Shown: positions 9,415-17,879, counted from the first letter of the stretch. The stretch is 64,000 nucleotides of DNA from Bacteroidota bacterium (GCA_019638695.1 JAHBTG010000006.1:1-64000), one strand, 5' to 3'. The notes: generated by a model from the letters alone, not told the origin. Numbers and translations: made by a program.

Positions 9415-10851
9415 ATGGAAACCATGCAGTTACATGTATCGACCGAAGTGGCGCGTCTGCGCCGCGTGATGATTCACAGTCCCAATAGCGGCCTGGGCAA
9501 GATAGTGCCCAGCAAAGCCCAGGAGTGGCTTTTTGAAGACATTGTGCACGTGCCCAGCATGCTGGCCAATGAGTATGACTATTTTGTGAAGCTCCTGCTC
9601 TATTTCCTGGATACCGAACGGGTAAAAGGCAGGCTGGCCCATATTGATGACCCTGCTCAGGAGCGTAACTTCTACAAACCGGGCAAAGCCGGTTTTCATG
9701 CTTCGGACAAGGTGGTGGAGCTCCAGCGCCTGCTGGCAGAGGTGCTCGCCCAGCGCGATGTGCGCCTGCAGCTGACCGCAGCCATTTGTGCCGTGGAGGG
9801 CATCTCTAATAAGATGAAAGATAACCTCATGGCCCTCAATGATATAGAGCTGGCGGCTACTTTCATTACTGGTTCCTTGCCGGACAAGACCATGATCTTT
9901 CATCCGCTGGCCAACCTGATCTTTACCCGCGACATTGGTATTGTCATTAACGACCACTTGCTGCTGAATAAGCCGGCCAAGCTGGCCCGTACCCGCGAGG
10001 CATTGCTGGCCAAGTATATCTTCTTTAACCATCCCTATTTTGCCGCCAGCCGCCAGAATATCATAGAACTTTATGAAGATGAGCATTTCTTCCTGCTGAG
10101 CGATGCCGAGCGCGAGCAAAAGATCGTCACCCTCGAAGGCGGTGATGTGATGATGGTTGCCCCCAATCACCTGCTGATCGGGGTGAGCGAACGCACCAGT
10201 CCCTATGCTGTGAACCAGGTCATTGCCCGGTTGTTTGACCGCAATGTGGTGGAAAAAGTCAGCGTCATCCGCATTCCCCCCAAGCGGGAGTTTATGCATA
10301 TAGATACCGTGTTTACCCAGGTGGCAAGAGATACCTGGGTGCTTTTCGGGGGATTGGGCAGGGATGCCGATACCGAGGAGCAGTACCTGATCCGTACCAT
10401 GCTGGACGAACCGCTGGAAGAGCCGCTGGCTATCCATCAGTTCACCAAAGGCCGTCGGGAGCCTAAAGAATTCCCCTACCTGGAAGACCTGCTGGAAGAT
10501 GTCAGCCGCAAAGATCTGGGAGTAACCGGCGAAGTGAAGTTGATCTATAGCGGAGATGGTGAGTATCCGTATGACGAACGGGAACAGTGGACGGATAGCT
10601 GCAACCTGCTGGTAGTACAGGAAGGGGTGGCCATTGCCTATGACCGCAACGACCGCACGATGGATGCCTTCCGCAAGGCAGGCTACGAAACGGTGCGTGC
10701 TGCCGATCTGCTGGAAGCGTTTGAATTGGGTAAACGGAATCCCCAGGATATGACCAAGACCATTATCTTGCTACCCAGTGCCGAGCTCAGCCGTGCCCGT
10801 GGCGGCAGCCACTGTATGAGCATGCCGCTGCTGAGAGACCGCCTGGTATAG
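9415..10851 (+). CDS. arcA: Arginine deiminase
   Basis: Hydrolyses L-arginine to citrulline and ammonia. All expected guanidine-modifying catalytic residues are visible, counted from ATG 9415: Asp173 in FTRD, Glu241 in EGGD, His295 and Asp297 in HIDTVF, and the nucleophile Cys467 in GGSHCMSMPL. At 478 residues it is longer than the classical enzyme of about 410, with extra sequence between HIDTVF and the Cys loop, as in other Bacteroidota homologues. The in-frame extension upstream to 9346 is less likely because it runs through the intergenic region. The next gene, 6 bases on, encodes a citrulline hydrolase, so the pair probably degrades arginine to ornithine without ATP recovery. Confidence 0.93.
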   Translation: METMQLHVSTEVARLRRVMIHSPNSGLGKIVPSKAQEWLFEDIVHVPSMLANEYDYFVKLLLYFLDTERVKGRLAHIDDPAQERNFYKPGKAGFHASDKVVELQRLLAEVLAQRDVRLQLTAAICAVEGISNKMKDNLMALNDIELAATFITGSLPDKTMIFHPLANLIFTRDIGIVINDHLLLNKPAKLARTREALLAKYIFFNHPYFAASRQNIIELYEDEHFFLLSDAEREQKIVTLEGGDVMMVAPNHLLIGVSERTSPYAVNQVIARLFDRNVVEKVSVIRIPPKREFMHIDTVFTQVARDTWVLFGGLGRDADTEEQYLIRTMLDEPLEEPLAIHQFTKGRREPKEFPYLEDLLEDVSRKDLGVTGEVKLIYSGDGEYPYDEREQWTDSCNLLVVQEGVAIAYDRNDRTMDAFRKAGYETVRAADLLEAFELGKRNPQDMTKTIILLPSAELSRARGGSHCMSMPLLRDRLV

Positions 10852-10857
10852 ATTACA

Positions 10858-11784
10858 ATGGGTATGAAGACTTCTCAAACCACCGATACCGTGCTGATGG
10901 TGCGGCCGGCGCACTTCCAGTTCAATGCGCAGACCGCGCAGAACAATGCCTTTCAGACGGAAGTGGCAGATGTGCAGGGCCTGGCCGTTACGGAATTTGA
11001 CCAGATGGCCCAGAAGCTGCGCGATGCCGGTATTCACGTAATCGTCATGGCAGATTCTCCCAGTCCGGTGAAGCCCGATGCCATTTTCCCCAATAACTGG
11101 CTGACCACTCACCCGGATGGTACCGTGGTGCTGTATCCTATGTATGCTCCCAATCGCCGGCTGGAGGTGCGCACGGATGTGCTGGAATACCTGGAGGGTA
11201 CCCTGGGGTACGAGATTCGTCAGCTACTGGATCTCACGGGAGAGGCGGACCGCAACCGGTTCCTGGAAGGTACCGGCAGCTTAGTGCTGGACCGGGTACA
11301 TAAGGTGGCCTATGCCTGCCTCTCACCCCGCACAGACAAGTCCCTGCTGGAGGAATGGGCCCGGCGCCTGGACTATGCCCTTTGTGTATTTCATGCCAGA
11401 GATAAGCACGGACAGGATATTTACCACACCAATGTCATGATGAGCGTAGGCCATACGTTTGCCGTGGTATGCCTGGAATCTGTGCCCGATGCTGCAGAGC
11501 GCAGTAACCTGGTGCGAAGCCTGCAAAGCACAGGGCATGAGATCGTGGAGATTACGTTGGAGCAGGTCTATGATATGGCTGGCAATATGCTGCTGTTGCA
11601 CAATACCCGGGGTGTTCCCAAGCTGGTGCTCAGCCGCCGCGCATATGATGTGCTCACGCCCGCGCAAACGGCACAGCTGCTCAATCACTGCGAGCTGCTC
11701 CCCGTAGACATTACCCATATCGAGATTGCAGGCGGAGGCAGTGCGCGTTGTATGCTGGCAGAGGTATTCCTGCCGCGGCAGTAA
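10858..11784 (+). CDS. ctlX: CtlX-type citrulline hydrolase (amidinotransferase fold)
   Basis: This 308-residue guanidino-modifying-fold protein has Asp74 in KPDAIFPNNW, Glu137 in LEGTGSLVLD, His190 in YHTNVMMSVG and the nucleophile Cys298 in GGGSARCMLAE. This set matches the CtlX/FN0238 family, some of whose members hydrolyse citrulline to ornithine. It starts 6 bases after arcA and is almost certainly cotranscribed with it. No ornithine carbamoyltransferase or carbamate kinase gene is near. Alternative activity within the same fold (dimethylarginine hydrolase-like) is possible but the neighbour supports citrulline. Confidence 0.88.
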   Translation: MGMKTSQTTDTVLMVRPAHFQFNAQTAQNNAFQTEVADVQGLAVTEFDQMAQKLRDAGIHVIVMADSPSPVKPDAIFPNNWLTTHPDGTVVLYPMYAPNRRLEVRTDVLEYLEGTLGYEIRQLLDLTGEADRNRFLEGTGSLVLDRVHKVAYACLSPRTDKSLLEEWARRLDYALCVFHARDKHGQDIYHTNVMMSVGHTFAVVCLESVPDAAERSNLVRSLQSTGHEIVEITLEQVYDMAGNMLLLHNTRGVPKLVLSRRAYDVLTPAQTAQLLNHCELLPVDITHIEIAGGGSARCMLAEVFLPRQ

Positions 11785-11786
11785 GA

Positions 11787-12452
11787 ATGGAACAGTTGGT
11801 GTTTAATTCCCTGGACGGTTTGCCTGTTACAGCGGATCATTATCCTGCTGCGACTGCCCGGGGACTTATCCTGCTTTGCCACAGGTCTCATTTTAACCGG
11901 GGCGAATACCGGGAAATTGCGCCCAGGCTCAATGTATTGGGATATGCCGCACTGGCTATAGACCAAAGATCCGGCATGAATGTGCTGGGAGTGGTCAATG
12001 AAACCTCTACCCTGGCCAAGCAACAGCAACTCCCCACGGGTTACCTGGATGCCCGGCAGGATATGGAAGCTGCCCTTGTTTATGCTTGCCGGCTGCACCA
12101 TAATAAGCCGGTAATCCTCATGGGAAGTTCCTATTCGGCTGCTTTGGCGCTCATGCTTGGGGCCACCCATCCACAGGTAAAGGCAGTGATCGCATTCAGC
12201 CCGGGAGAATACCTGAGGAAGACATCGGTTGCGGGGGCAGTTGCCGGCCTGAAGAAACCTGTTTTTGTCACTTCTGCCCGGCAGGAGATTCCGGATACGG
12301 AGCGTTTGGTCGCCGGAGTGGATCCTGTATGCCTCACACACTTCAAACCCGAGGTGGAAGGCGCACATGGTGCCCGGGCACTCTGGAGAAAAATAAAAGG
12401 CTCAGAATCCTATTGGCTGGCTTTGGAGCAGTTCCTGGATTCGCTGGACTGA
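11787..12452 (+). CDS. Alpha/beta hydrolase, dienelactone-hydrolase-like
   Basis: The 221-residue protein begins MEQLVFNSLDG, two bases after the ctlX stop, so it is in the arcA-ctlX operon. Fold markers: HYPAATARGLILLCHRSHFN (oxyanion strand), AALAIDQRSGMN, and the nucleophile elbow MGSSYSAALAL, with Ser in GxSxS form rather than the usual GxSxG. VEGAHGARAL near the C-terminus supplies the likely catalytic His. No signal peptide, so cytoplasmic. Substrate unknown; an ester or amide of an arginine-derived metabolite is possible but is pure inference from position. Confidence 0.8.
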   Translation: MEQLVFNSLDGLPVTADHYPAATARGLILLCHRSHFNRGEYREIAPRLNVLGYAALAIDQRSGMNVLGVVNETSTLAKQQQLPTGYLDARQDMEAALVYACRLHHNKPVILMGSSYSAALALMLGATHPQVKAVIAFSPGEYLRKTSVAGAVAGLKKPVFVTSARQEIPDTERLVAGVDPVCLTHFKPEVEGAHGARALWRKIKGSESYWLALEQFLDSLD

Positions 12453-12459
12453 AGTATCA

Positions 12460-13038
12460 TTACTCCGGGAGCGCCCGCTGTGCCTGTGTGACGTGACGCA
12501 GGTTATGGGCAATGAGGAATCCCAGGATATCTCCGTACTTGAAGGTAAGCCAGCTGCCCAGCGTGGTGCCCATGCGGTGTTTGTTCAGGTTCACCTGCCG
12601 GGCCTGGCGCAGGATCTCCAGTAACCGCTCCTGCTGGCGGATGAATTCTGCCAGCGTGCCCGACTGATCGCTTGGGGTGCGGATAGGGTCATACTTTCTC
12701 ATGGCCCGCATGCCTTTCCGGCGTTTGCCATTGACCGATTGGGGAGGCGTGGGCATCATACTTCGGATAGAATATCCGCCCAGCCAGCCATGGTGCAGCT
12801 CGGTTGCGGGTGAGCTTCCTTTTGCAAGCGCCTGCTGTGTGCGGGATTCCAGGCGGGGCAGGTAAAAGCGGCCGTAGCGGTTCAGGTGCTCCAGGCAGTC
12901 CAGCACGCTCCAGCGGTCTGGTGCCGGGCGTTGCTTCAAAGCTTCCGGCGGTGCCTGGCAAAAAGTAGTGTGGGCTGTAGAGAGCAGCTGTTCCGTGATG
13001 CGGACTTGTTCATCTATAAAGGCTTGGGCATTGGGCAT
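12460..13038 (-). CDS. DinB_2-family protein
   Basis: The protein has 192 residues. It carries the DinB_2 four-helix signature: RWSVLDCLEHLNRYGRFY with the first metal-site His near residue 51, a short insertion with PTPPQSVNGKRRKGMR, and C-terminal DILGFLIAHNLRHVTQAQR with the second His pair. Members are predicted metal-dependent hydrolase or transferase-like proteins with mostly unknown substrates. It is convergent with the alpha/beta hydrolase gene (7 bases apart) and divergent from hemB, sharing the intergenic region with the FNR-type palindrome. Confidence 0.82.
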   Translation of the reverse strand: MPNAQAFIDEQVRITEQLLSTAHTTFCQAPPEALKQRPAPDRWSVLDCLEHLNRYGRFYLPRLESRTQQALAKGSSPATELHHGWLGGYSIRSMMPTPPQSVNGKRRKGMRAMRKYDPIRTPSDQSGTLAEFIRQQERLLEILRQARQVNLNKHRMGTTLGSWLTFKYGDILGFLIAHNLRHVTQAQRALPE

Positions 13039-13060
13039 GATCTTGGTGCTTTTGGTAGGA

Positions 13061-13068
13061 CAAACATA
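13061..13068 (-). promoter_or_regulatory. Putative -7 box of the DinB_2 gene
   Basis: On the reverse strand this reads TATGTTTG, a perfect TAnnTTTG Bacteroidota -7 element, 22 bases from the start codon at 13038. No convincing TTTG -33 box stands 18-20 bases upstream, so confidence is limited. Confidence 0.4.
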
Positions 13069-13090
13069 CCGCCGCGGATACCCTGATGCC

Positions 13091-13106
13091 CTTGATTTAA
13101 ATCAAG
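13091..13106. promoter_or_regulatory. FNR/CRP-type 16-bp palindrome between DinB_2 gene and hemB
   Basis: CTTGATTTAAATCAAG is a perfect 16-base palindrome that contains an exact TTGATnnnnATCAA, the FNR consensus. Its centre is about 71 bases upstream of the putative hemB transcription start and about 44 upstream of the putative divergent start, both distances compatible with activation by a CRP/FNR-family regulator. Site identity is seen in sequence; regulator and effect are inference. Confidence 0.6.
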
Positions 13107-13134
13107 AACGCTGGATTCCCTACTGCTATCTGTG

Positions 13135-13165
13135 TTGCATCCCTCCTGTATGCGTCCTAACTTCA
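13135..13165 (+). promoter_or_regulatory. Putative hemB promoter
   Basis: TTG at 13135-13137, a 20-base spacer and TAACTTCA at 13158-13165, close to the Bacteroidota TTTG-N19-TAnnTTTG pattern. It ends only a few bases before the hemB ATG, which implies a very short or absent leader. Confidence 0.5.
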
Positions 13166-13169
13166 CCGC

Positions 13170-14156
13170 ATGAGCTATGGTTATCCTTATGTGCGGGGCA
13201 GACGGCTGAGAGCCACTGCCGCCCTGCGCCAGATGGTGCAGGAAACGCACCTGCACCCTGCCCAGCTGATCGCGCCGCTTTTTGTGATAGAGGGACAGGG
13301 GGCAATAGAGCCTATTGCTGACATGCCGGGTTATCACCGCTATACACTAGACAGGGTGGGAGAGGAGGTGCGCAGCCTGTGGGTACTGGGTATCCGTTCT
13401 GTGCTGCTGTTTGCCAAAGTGCCCGACCATAAGAAGGATAATACCGGTACCGAGGCCCTTAACCCGGACGGCCTACTGTCCCGTGCGGTGCAGGCTGTGA
13501 AAGCGGCTGTGCCGGAAATGTGTGTGATGACCGATGTGGCGCTTGATCCCTATTCCAGCTATGGGCATGACGGCATTGTGCAGGACGGGCAGATCGTGAA
13601 TGACGAAACCTGTGCAATATTGGCCCAGATGAGCGTGGTGCACGCCCGGGCAGGTGCAGACCTCGTAGCCCCGTCGGATATGATGGATGGGCGCATAGCC
13701 GCCATCCGGGAGGCCTTGGAGGGCGAGGGCCATGCCCATACGGGGATACTGGCTTATAGTGCCAAATATGCCAGCGGATTCTACGGCCCCTTCCGTAGTG
13801 CGCTGGACTCAGCGCCCGGTTTTGGCGATAAAAAGACTTACCAGATGGACCCTGCCAACCGGCAGGAGGCTGTGCGGGAAGCCCTGCAGGATGAAGCCGA
13901 AGGTGCGGATATTGTGATGGTGAAACCCGGTATGCCTTACCTGGATATTGTGCGGGATGTGGCAGATGCCGTGCAGGTACCTGTGGCTGTTTACCAGGTA
14001 TCGGGGGAATACAGTATGCTGCAACTGGCTGTAAAGCACGGGCTGATGACGGAGGAGACCGCTATTATGGAACCCTTACTGGCCTTTCGCCGCGCCGGAG
14101 CCCAACTGGTAGCTACTTATTATGCGGCAGAAGCTGCCCGCTTGTTGAATGCCTGA
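13170..14156 (+). CDS. hemB: Porphobilinogen synthase (delta-aminolevulinic acid dehydratase)
   Basis: Condenses two 5-aminolevulinate molecules to porphobilinogen in heme and tetrapyrrole synthesis. The 328 residues match the family length. The two Schiff-base lysines are Lys199 in AYSAKYASGFYGPFR and Lys252 in VMVKPGMPYLD. The segment DVALDPYSSYGHDG (residues 122-135) has Ala/Asp in place of the zinc-ligand cysteines of DVCLCxYTxHGHCG, so this is the zinc-independent, magnesium-type enzyme. An FNR-type palindrome and a plausible promoter precede it. It is followed 33 bases later by an enoyl-CoA hydratase gene, with which it may share a transcript. Confidence 0.96.
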   Translation: MSYGYPYVRGRRLRATAALRQMVQETHLHPAQLIAPLFVIEGQGAIEPIADMPGYHRYTLDRVGEEVRSLWVLGIRSVLLFAKVPDHKKDNTGTEALNPDGLLSRAVQAVKAAVPEMCVMTDVALDPYSSYGHDGIVQDGQIVNDETCAILAQMSVVHARAGADLVAPSDMMDGRIAAIREALEGEGHAHTGILAYSAKYASGFYGPFRSALDSAPGFGDKKTYQMDPANRQEAVREALQDEAEGADIVMVKPGMPYLDIVRDVADAVQVPVAVYQVSGEYSMLQLAVKHGLMTEETAIMEPLLAFRRAGAQLVATYYAAEAARLLNA

Positions 14157-14189
14157 TAGAGTATACGAAACCCATAAAGTCTGATAGAT

Positions 14190-14969
14190 ATGGAATATCA
14201 ATACCTCCTTGTAGACCCGGAAACGCAACCGCATGTGGCGGTGGTGCGCCTCAACCGTCCCAAAGAGCTCAATGCCCTGAACCGAAGGGTGATGGAAGAG
14301 TTGGTGCACGCTATGCAGGTGCTGGAAAGGGATGGCACTACCCGCTGCATTGTCCTCACAGGCAATGAACGCGCCTTTGCCGCCGGGGCAGACATCAAGG
14401 AAATGGCCGGCATGGGCACTGTGGATATGCTGACTATAGACCAGTTTGCCCGCTGGGATGCACTTAAGCGTATCAAAATACCCATCATTGCTGCGGTAAG
14501 CGGCTTTGCCCTAGGAGGAGGCTGCGAGCTGAGCATGCTGTGCGACATGATCGTAGCCAGTGAAACGGCCCAGTTTGGCCAGCCCGAGATCAAGATAGGC
14601 GTCATTCCCGGTGCCGGCGGCACCCAGCGCCTTACCCGTGCCATAGGCAAGGCACGGGCTATGGAACTGGTGCTTACCGGGAAGTTCATTACAGCACAGG
14701 AAGCCTTTGCCGCTGGTTTGGTTACGCGCATAGCCCCCCCGGAGCTTTTCCTGCAGGAGGCTCTGAAACTGGCCGATGAGGTGGCCCAGATGAGTCCACT
14801 GGCCGTGCGCCTGGCTAAAGAGGCGGTTCTGCAGGCTTTTGAGCAGCCGCTGGAAGCAGGCCTGCACTTTGAGCGTAAGAACTTCTATATGCTCTTTGCC
14901 AGCGAAGACCAGAAGGAAGGTATGAATGCCTTTGTGGAAAAGCGCCCCCCGGAATGGCAGGGCAGATAA
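14190..14969 (+). CDS. Enoyl-CoA hydratase/isomerase (crotonase) family enzyme
   Basis: The 259-residue protein has the complete crotonase active site: the oxyanion-hole segment AFAAGADIKEM (residues 62-72), Glu113 in LGGGCELSMLCD and Glu133 in GQPEIKIGVIPGAGGTQRL. Both catalytic glutamates are present, which fits a short-chain 2-enoyl-CoA hydratase of fatty-acid or phenylacetate-type beta-oxidation. The C-terminal FASEDQKEGMNAFVEKR is typical of this branch. It sits downstream of hemB and upstream of a strong terminator, with no other beta-oxidation gene nearby. Confidence 0.93.
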   Translation: MEYQYLLVDPETQPHVAVVRLNRPKELNALNRRVMEELVHAMQVLERDGTTRCIVLTGNERAFAAGADIKEMAGMGTVDMLTIDQFARWDALKRIKIPIIAAVSGFALGGGCELSMLCDMIVASETAQFGQPEIKIGVIPGAGGTQRLTRAIGKARAMELVLTGKFITAQEAFAAGLVTRIAPPELFLQEALKLADEVAQMSPLAVRLAKEAVLQAFEQPLEAGLHFERKNFYMLFASEDQKEGMNAFVEKRPPEWQGR

Positions 14970-15010
14970 CCGCCCATTTCTCCGTACCGCTTATCTGGTA
15001 TAAATAATAT

Positions 15011-15036
15011 AAAAGGCCACCTTTAGGTGGCCTTTT
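15011..15036. terminator. Bidirectional intrinsic terminator
   Basis: AAAAGGCCACC, a 4-base TTTA loop, then GGTGGCCTTTT: an 11-bp perfect stem flanked by A and T runs. It stands between the convergent enoyl-CoA hydratase gene and the reverse-strand repeat-protein gene and can serve both. Confidence 0.92.
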
Positions 15037-15068
15037 ATCGTTCCTGGAGGAAGTGCAGCTCTTTATTG

Positions 15069-17705
15069 CTAGAGCTTCATGATTCGTTTATTCACCTGCT
15101 TCACAGTGCCATTGGACATGGGTATGGCCAGGCGCACGTAGTACATGCCTTTTGCCAGGTGTGTGATATCCACCGAATGTTTGCTGAAGCCGGGCTCTGC
15201 GGAGACTTTCTGCTGGGCGATTAGTTGCCCGGTAGTACTGTAGATCTGGTAAGTGACGGACAGGTCTTTTTCTGCCTTGCTCCGCAGTCCTATATGGAAG
15301 TTACCCGTAGTGGGATTGGGGAATACCCGCGCTTCCACCATTTCTTCAGGAGAGGCTGTGGGATCCAGGTCTCCCAGGTATACGGCTTCCACATTGCTGT
15401 AGGTCATGGCGCCATCGTTGTCTACCATTCTCAGGCGGTAGTAGCTCAGCCCGCGATAGGGTTCCCAGTCCATCAGGTCATAATCGCGAGATGCCTGGCT
15501 GTTGCCTGCGGCGGGTACAGTACCCACGTGCTCATAAGCGAACCCGTCCCAGCTACGCTCTACGTCAAAGTATGAGGCATTGATTTCCTTGCGGGTGGTC
15601 CATTGGGTAAAGACCCACTCATTACCCACAGTAGAGGCACGGAAGAGCATCAGTTCTATAGGAAACAGCACATCTGTGTGGCACTCCTGTTGCAGGGCAT
15701 TGTGGGCAAAGCCATCTTCAAATCCTCCGCGGTTGAACTTGAGGTCGTCAATAGGCTGGCATGTCAGGAGCGTTAGCTGGTGCATGGTATATCCGTCACC
15801 AGGGCCACCCAGCGCCAGCGCATAGTCCTGGGGAGGTTCACAGGTTGTGTAGGTGCGTGTATGGAATCCAAAACCGTCTCCCGATCCGCCGCGGGCGAGA
15901 ATATCATCAGGGGAATCGCAAACCGTGTAGACGCGTGCATGGAATCCAAAACCATCTCCTGATCCGCCGCGGGCGAGTGTTTCGTCCATAGGGGAATCAC
16001 AGACCGTGTAGACGCGTGTGTGCATTCCGTATCCGTCTCCCGATCCGCCGGTATACAGTGCGTTATCGGGCTCAATCACACAGGTAGTCAGCTGGAGCGG
16101 GCGATAAGCGAAGCCATCTCCAGTGCCGCCGGCAAAGAGTGAATAGTCATCCAGCGGACAGTTGGTTTGCACCAGGAGATGCGTGCCAAAGCCGTCGTCC
16201 GAGCTGCCCCGGTAGATGGTAAGGCCCGTAAGATCTGTGCCGCAGCGGTCACCCAGGTCGGTGGTTTCATACCCATATCCGTCTCCTGAGCCGCCAAAGT
16301 ATACGTAGACGGGGTTATCCGTATTGGGTTCGCATACTTGTATCATCAATACGTCTGAAGCGCTGCCGTCACTGTTGCCGCCGGTATAGGCCACATTGAT
16401 ATTATCTATGATACACTGTGTGGGTAACAAGGTATCCAGTGCAAATCCCTGACCTGTACCGCCTGTGAAGAGGGAGTTGTCAATGGGGTCTGTGCATACC
16501 GTGTGTATCAGGGTGTCCATCCTAAATCCTTGGCCCGGGCCACCGGTAAAGAGTGCGGTATCCTCCGGCAGGCAGTTCTGGATTATGAGCGCATGCAGGC
16601 TAAAGCCACTGTTGTTGCCACCGGCGAAGAGGGTGGTGTCATCGGGCAATGTGCAAGGATTTGGGCGCAGTTCATGCCATGCGGTGCCATCTTCTTGCCC
16701 GCCGGCAAAGAGGGTGGTATCATCGGGCAATGTGCAAGGATTGGCCGCAAGCAGGTCCTGTACGTAGCCCGAGCCTTCTCCACCCAGGTATATAATGATA
16801 TCCGGATTTTCCGGGGTAGGACAGGCATTGTATATGCGCAGGTGACTGGCATAGCCGTCTCCGCGCTCTCCTGTAAACATAGGAGAATCGAAAAGCGGGC
16901 AATGGGTTGTATGCAGTTCTATGTGGACGTTGCCACTGCCGGCACCCCCCATGTAAGGGTGAAGTACGGGGTTCAGCAGGGGGTCGCAGTTCAATAGTTC
17001 CACACTGGTGCCATGTCCGGTTCCACCTCTGAAGGCCACATCTATCTGTGGGGTACAGTTTGTTTTGATAAGATTATGACTCGTGCTGCCACTGCCGGTT
17101 CCTCCTGTGGTTACCACATCGGTAATGGCATCACAGTAGGTGGTCATGTATATGCCCAGCATTGTTCCGTGCCCTGCGCCGCCAAAGGCTGGTGCCGCAT
17201 CTACAAAGTCATTACAGAAAGTTACCATGTATTCACCGAATGCAGTACCGTCTTCTGCACCGCCTTTGGCAGGTGCTTCGTCTCCCAGGGGAGCGCATTC
17301 GGCTATTGTCAATATAGCCAGGCTATTGCCATTGCCCTCCCCGCCCCTGGCTGGGGCTTCATCCTGCAGGGGAGCGCAGTAGCTGTTGGTGAGTTCGCCC
17401 TGTGCAGTGCCTTGTCCGTCGCCGCCGGTAGCCAGAGGAGCCGTGGGATCGGTATTGCAAATAGGCGTTTGGATGCTTTCGCTCATTTGATCACCGGAAC
17501 CGTTGCCTCCCCAGTACAGGGTATTGTCATCAAAGGCGCAGGTGTTGGTTGCCACCTCCGCCAGGGCCGCGCCGTGGCCGTCTCCTCCCCTGTAGGGCTC
17601 ATCCTGCGCCTGCAAGGCACTTGCCATGCCCAGCCATAGCATGCCAAACAGCAGGCCGGTAACAGCGGGCAATAACAAACGTTGAAGGATACTGGGGCGA
17701 TACAT
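15069..17705 (-). CDS. T9SS-sorted surface protein with 24 tandem GGxGxG...Cys repeats
   Basis: The protein has 878 residues. After a signal peptide (residues about 1-34, ending SALQAQ) come 24 tandem units of about 27 residues, each with a GGxGDG-like turn, a short strand pair and exactly one cysteine, separated by Asp/Pro-rich linkers such as DDTTLF. Residues about 680-775 form an FN3-like module found before T9SS domains (TTRKEINASYFDVERSWDG, LSYYRLRMVD). The last 80 residues (VFPNPTTGNFHI, YSTTGQLI, HLAKGMYYVRL) are a type A T9SS C-terminal sorting domain. It is therefore exported, cleaved and probably attached to the outer surface. The function of the repeat is unknown. Confidence 0.88.
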   Translation of the reverse strand: MYRPSILQRLLLPAVTGLLFGMLWLGMASALQAQDEPYRGGDGHGAALAEVATNTCAFDDNTLYWGGNGSGDQMSESIQTPICNTDPTAPLATGGDGQGTAQGELTNSYCAPLQDEAPARGGEGNGNSLAILTIAECAPLGDEAPAKGGAEDGTAFGEYMVTFCNDFVDAAPAFGGAGHGTMLGIYMTTYCDAITDVVTTGGTGSGSTSHNLIKTNCTPQIDVAFRGGTGHGTSVELLNCDPLLNPVLHPYMGGAGSGNVHIELHTTHCPLFDSPMFTGERGDGYASHLRIYNACPTPENPDIIIYLGGEGSGYVQDLLAANPCTLPDDTTLFAGGQEDGTAWHELRPNPCTLPDDTTLFAGGNNSGFSLHALIIQNCLPEDTALFTGGPGQGFRMDTLIHTVCTDPIDNSLFTGGTGQGFALDTLLPTQCIIDNINVAYTGGNSDGSASDVLMIQVCEPNTDNPVYVYFGGSGDGYGYETTDLGDRCGTDLTGLTIYRGSSDDGFGTHLLVQTNCPLDDYSLFAGGTGDGFAYRPLQLTTCVIEPDNALYTGGSGDGYGMHTRVYTVCDSPMDETLARGGSGDGFGFHARVYTVCDSPDDILARGGSGDGFGFHTRTYTTCEPPQDYALALGGPGDGYTMHQLTLLTCQPIDDLKFNRGGFEDGFAHNALQQECHTDVLFPIELMLFRASTVGNEWVFTQWTTRKEINASYFDVERSWDGFAYEHVGTVPAAGNSQASRDYDLMDWEPYRGLSYYRLRMVDNDGAMTYSNVEAVYLGDLDPTASPEEMVEARVFPNPTTGNFHIGLRSKAEKDLSVTYQIYSTTGQLIAQQKVSAEPGFSKHSVDITHLAKGMYYVRLAIPMSNGTVKQVNKRIMKL
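15681..17598 (-). repeat. 24 degenerate 81-bp coding repeats
   Basis: The repeat array of the surface protein. Best-conserved neighbours include two copies of a segment coding CTLPDDTTLFAGG starting near 16621 and 16702, exactly 81 bases apart and nearly identical at DNA level, and three copies of RVYTVCDSP-type units around 15850-16020. Recent copies sit toward the C-terminal half; N-terminal units are more diverged. Confidence 0.85.
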
Positions 17706-17817
17706 GGGTAAAAACGGGTGCCGGGATGATGAGTTGTAGGTGGCTTGAAGAGAGGGGCGTATCTTTTATAGTATTGAAAAGAACCTGCTGGCCAAGCATA
17801 ACAGGCCCGTTTTAACT

Positions 17818-17879
17818 GCTCTTTAGCGGCAGCTGAACCTCCAAGGGGATGCCCACGGAGATTCAGCTTGCCAAAGAGC
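17818..17879 (-). repeat. Long imperfect hairpin in intergenic region
   Basis: Outer arms GCTCTTT (17818-17824) and AAAGAGC (17873-17879), inner arms GGCAGCTGAACCTCC and GGAGATTCAGCTTGCC, together more than 20 paired bases with one bulge, one G-U pair on the reverse strand and an asymmetric 3-base bulge. It lies between two reverse-strand genes and has no following T run, so it is either an RNA processing or stability element or a weak terminator of the upstream gene. Confidence 0.6.

Noticed and set aside
15681-17598. Regular repeats at about 81-bp spacing resembling a CRISPR array
   Set aside because: The units are in one open reading frame with a conserved amino-acid pattern, diverged at DNA level and without unique spacers or cas genes.
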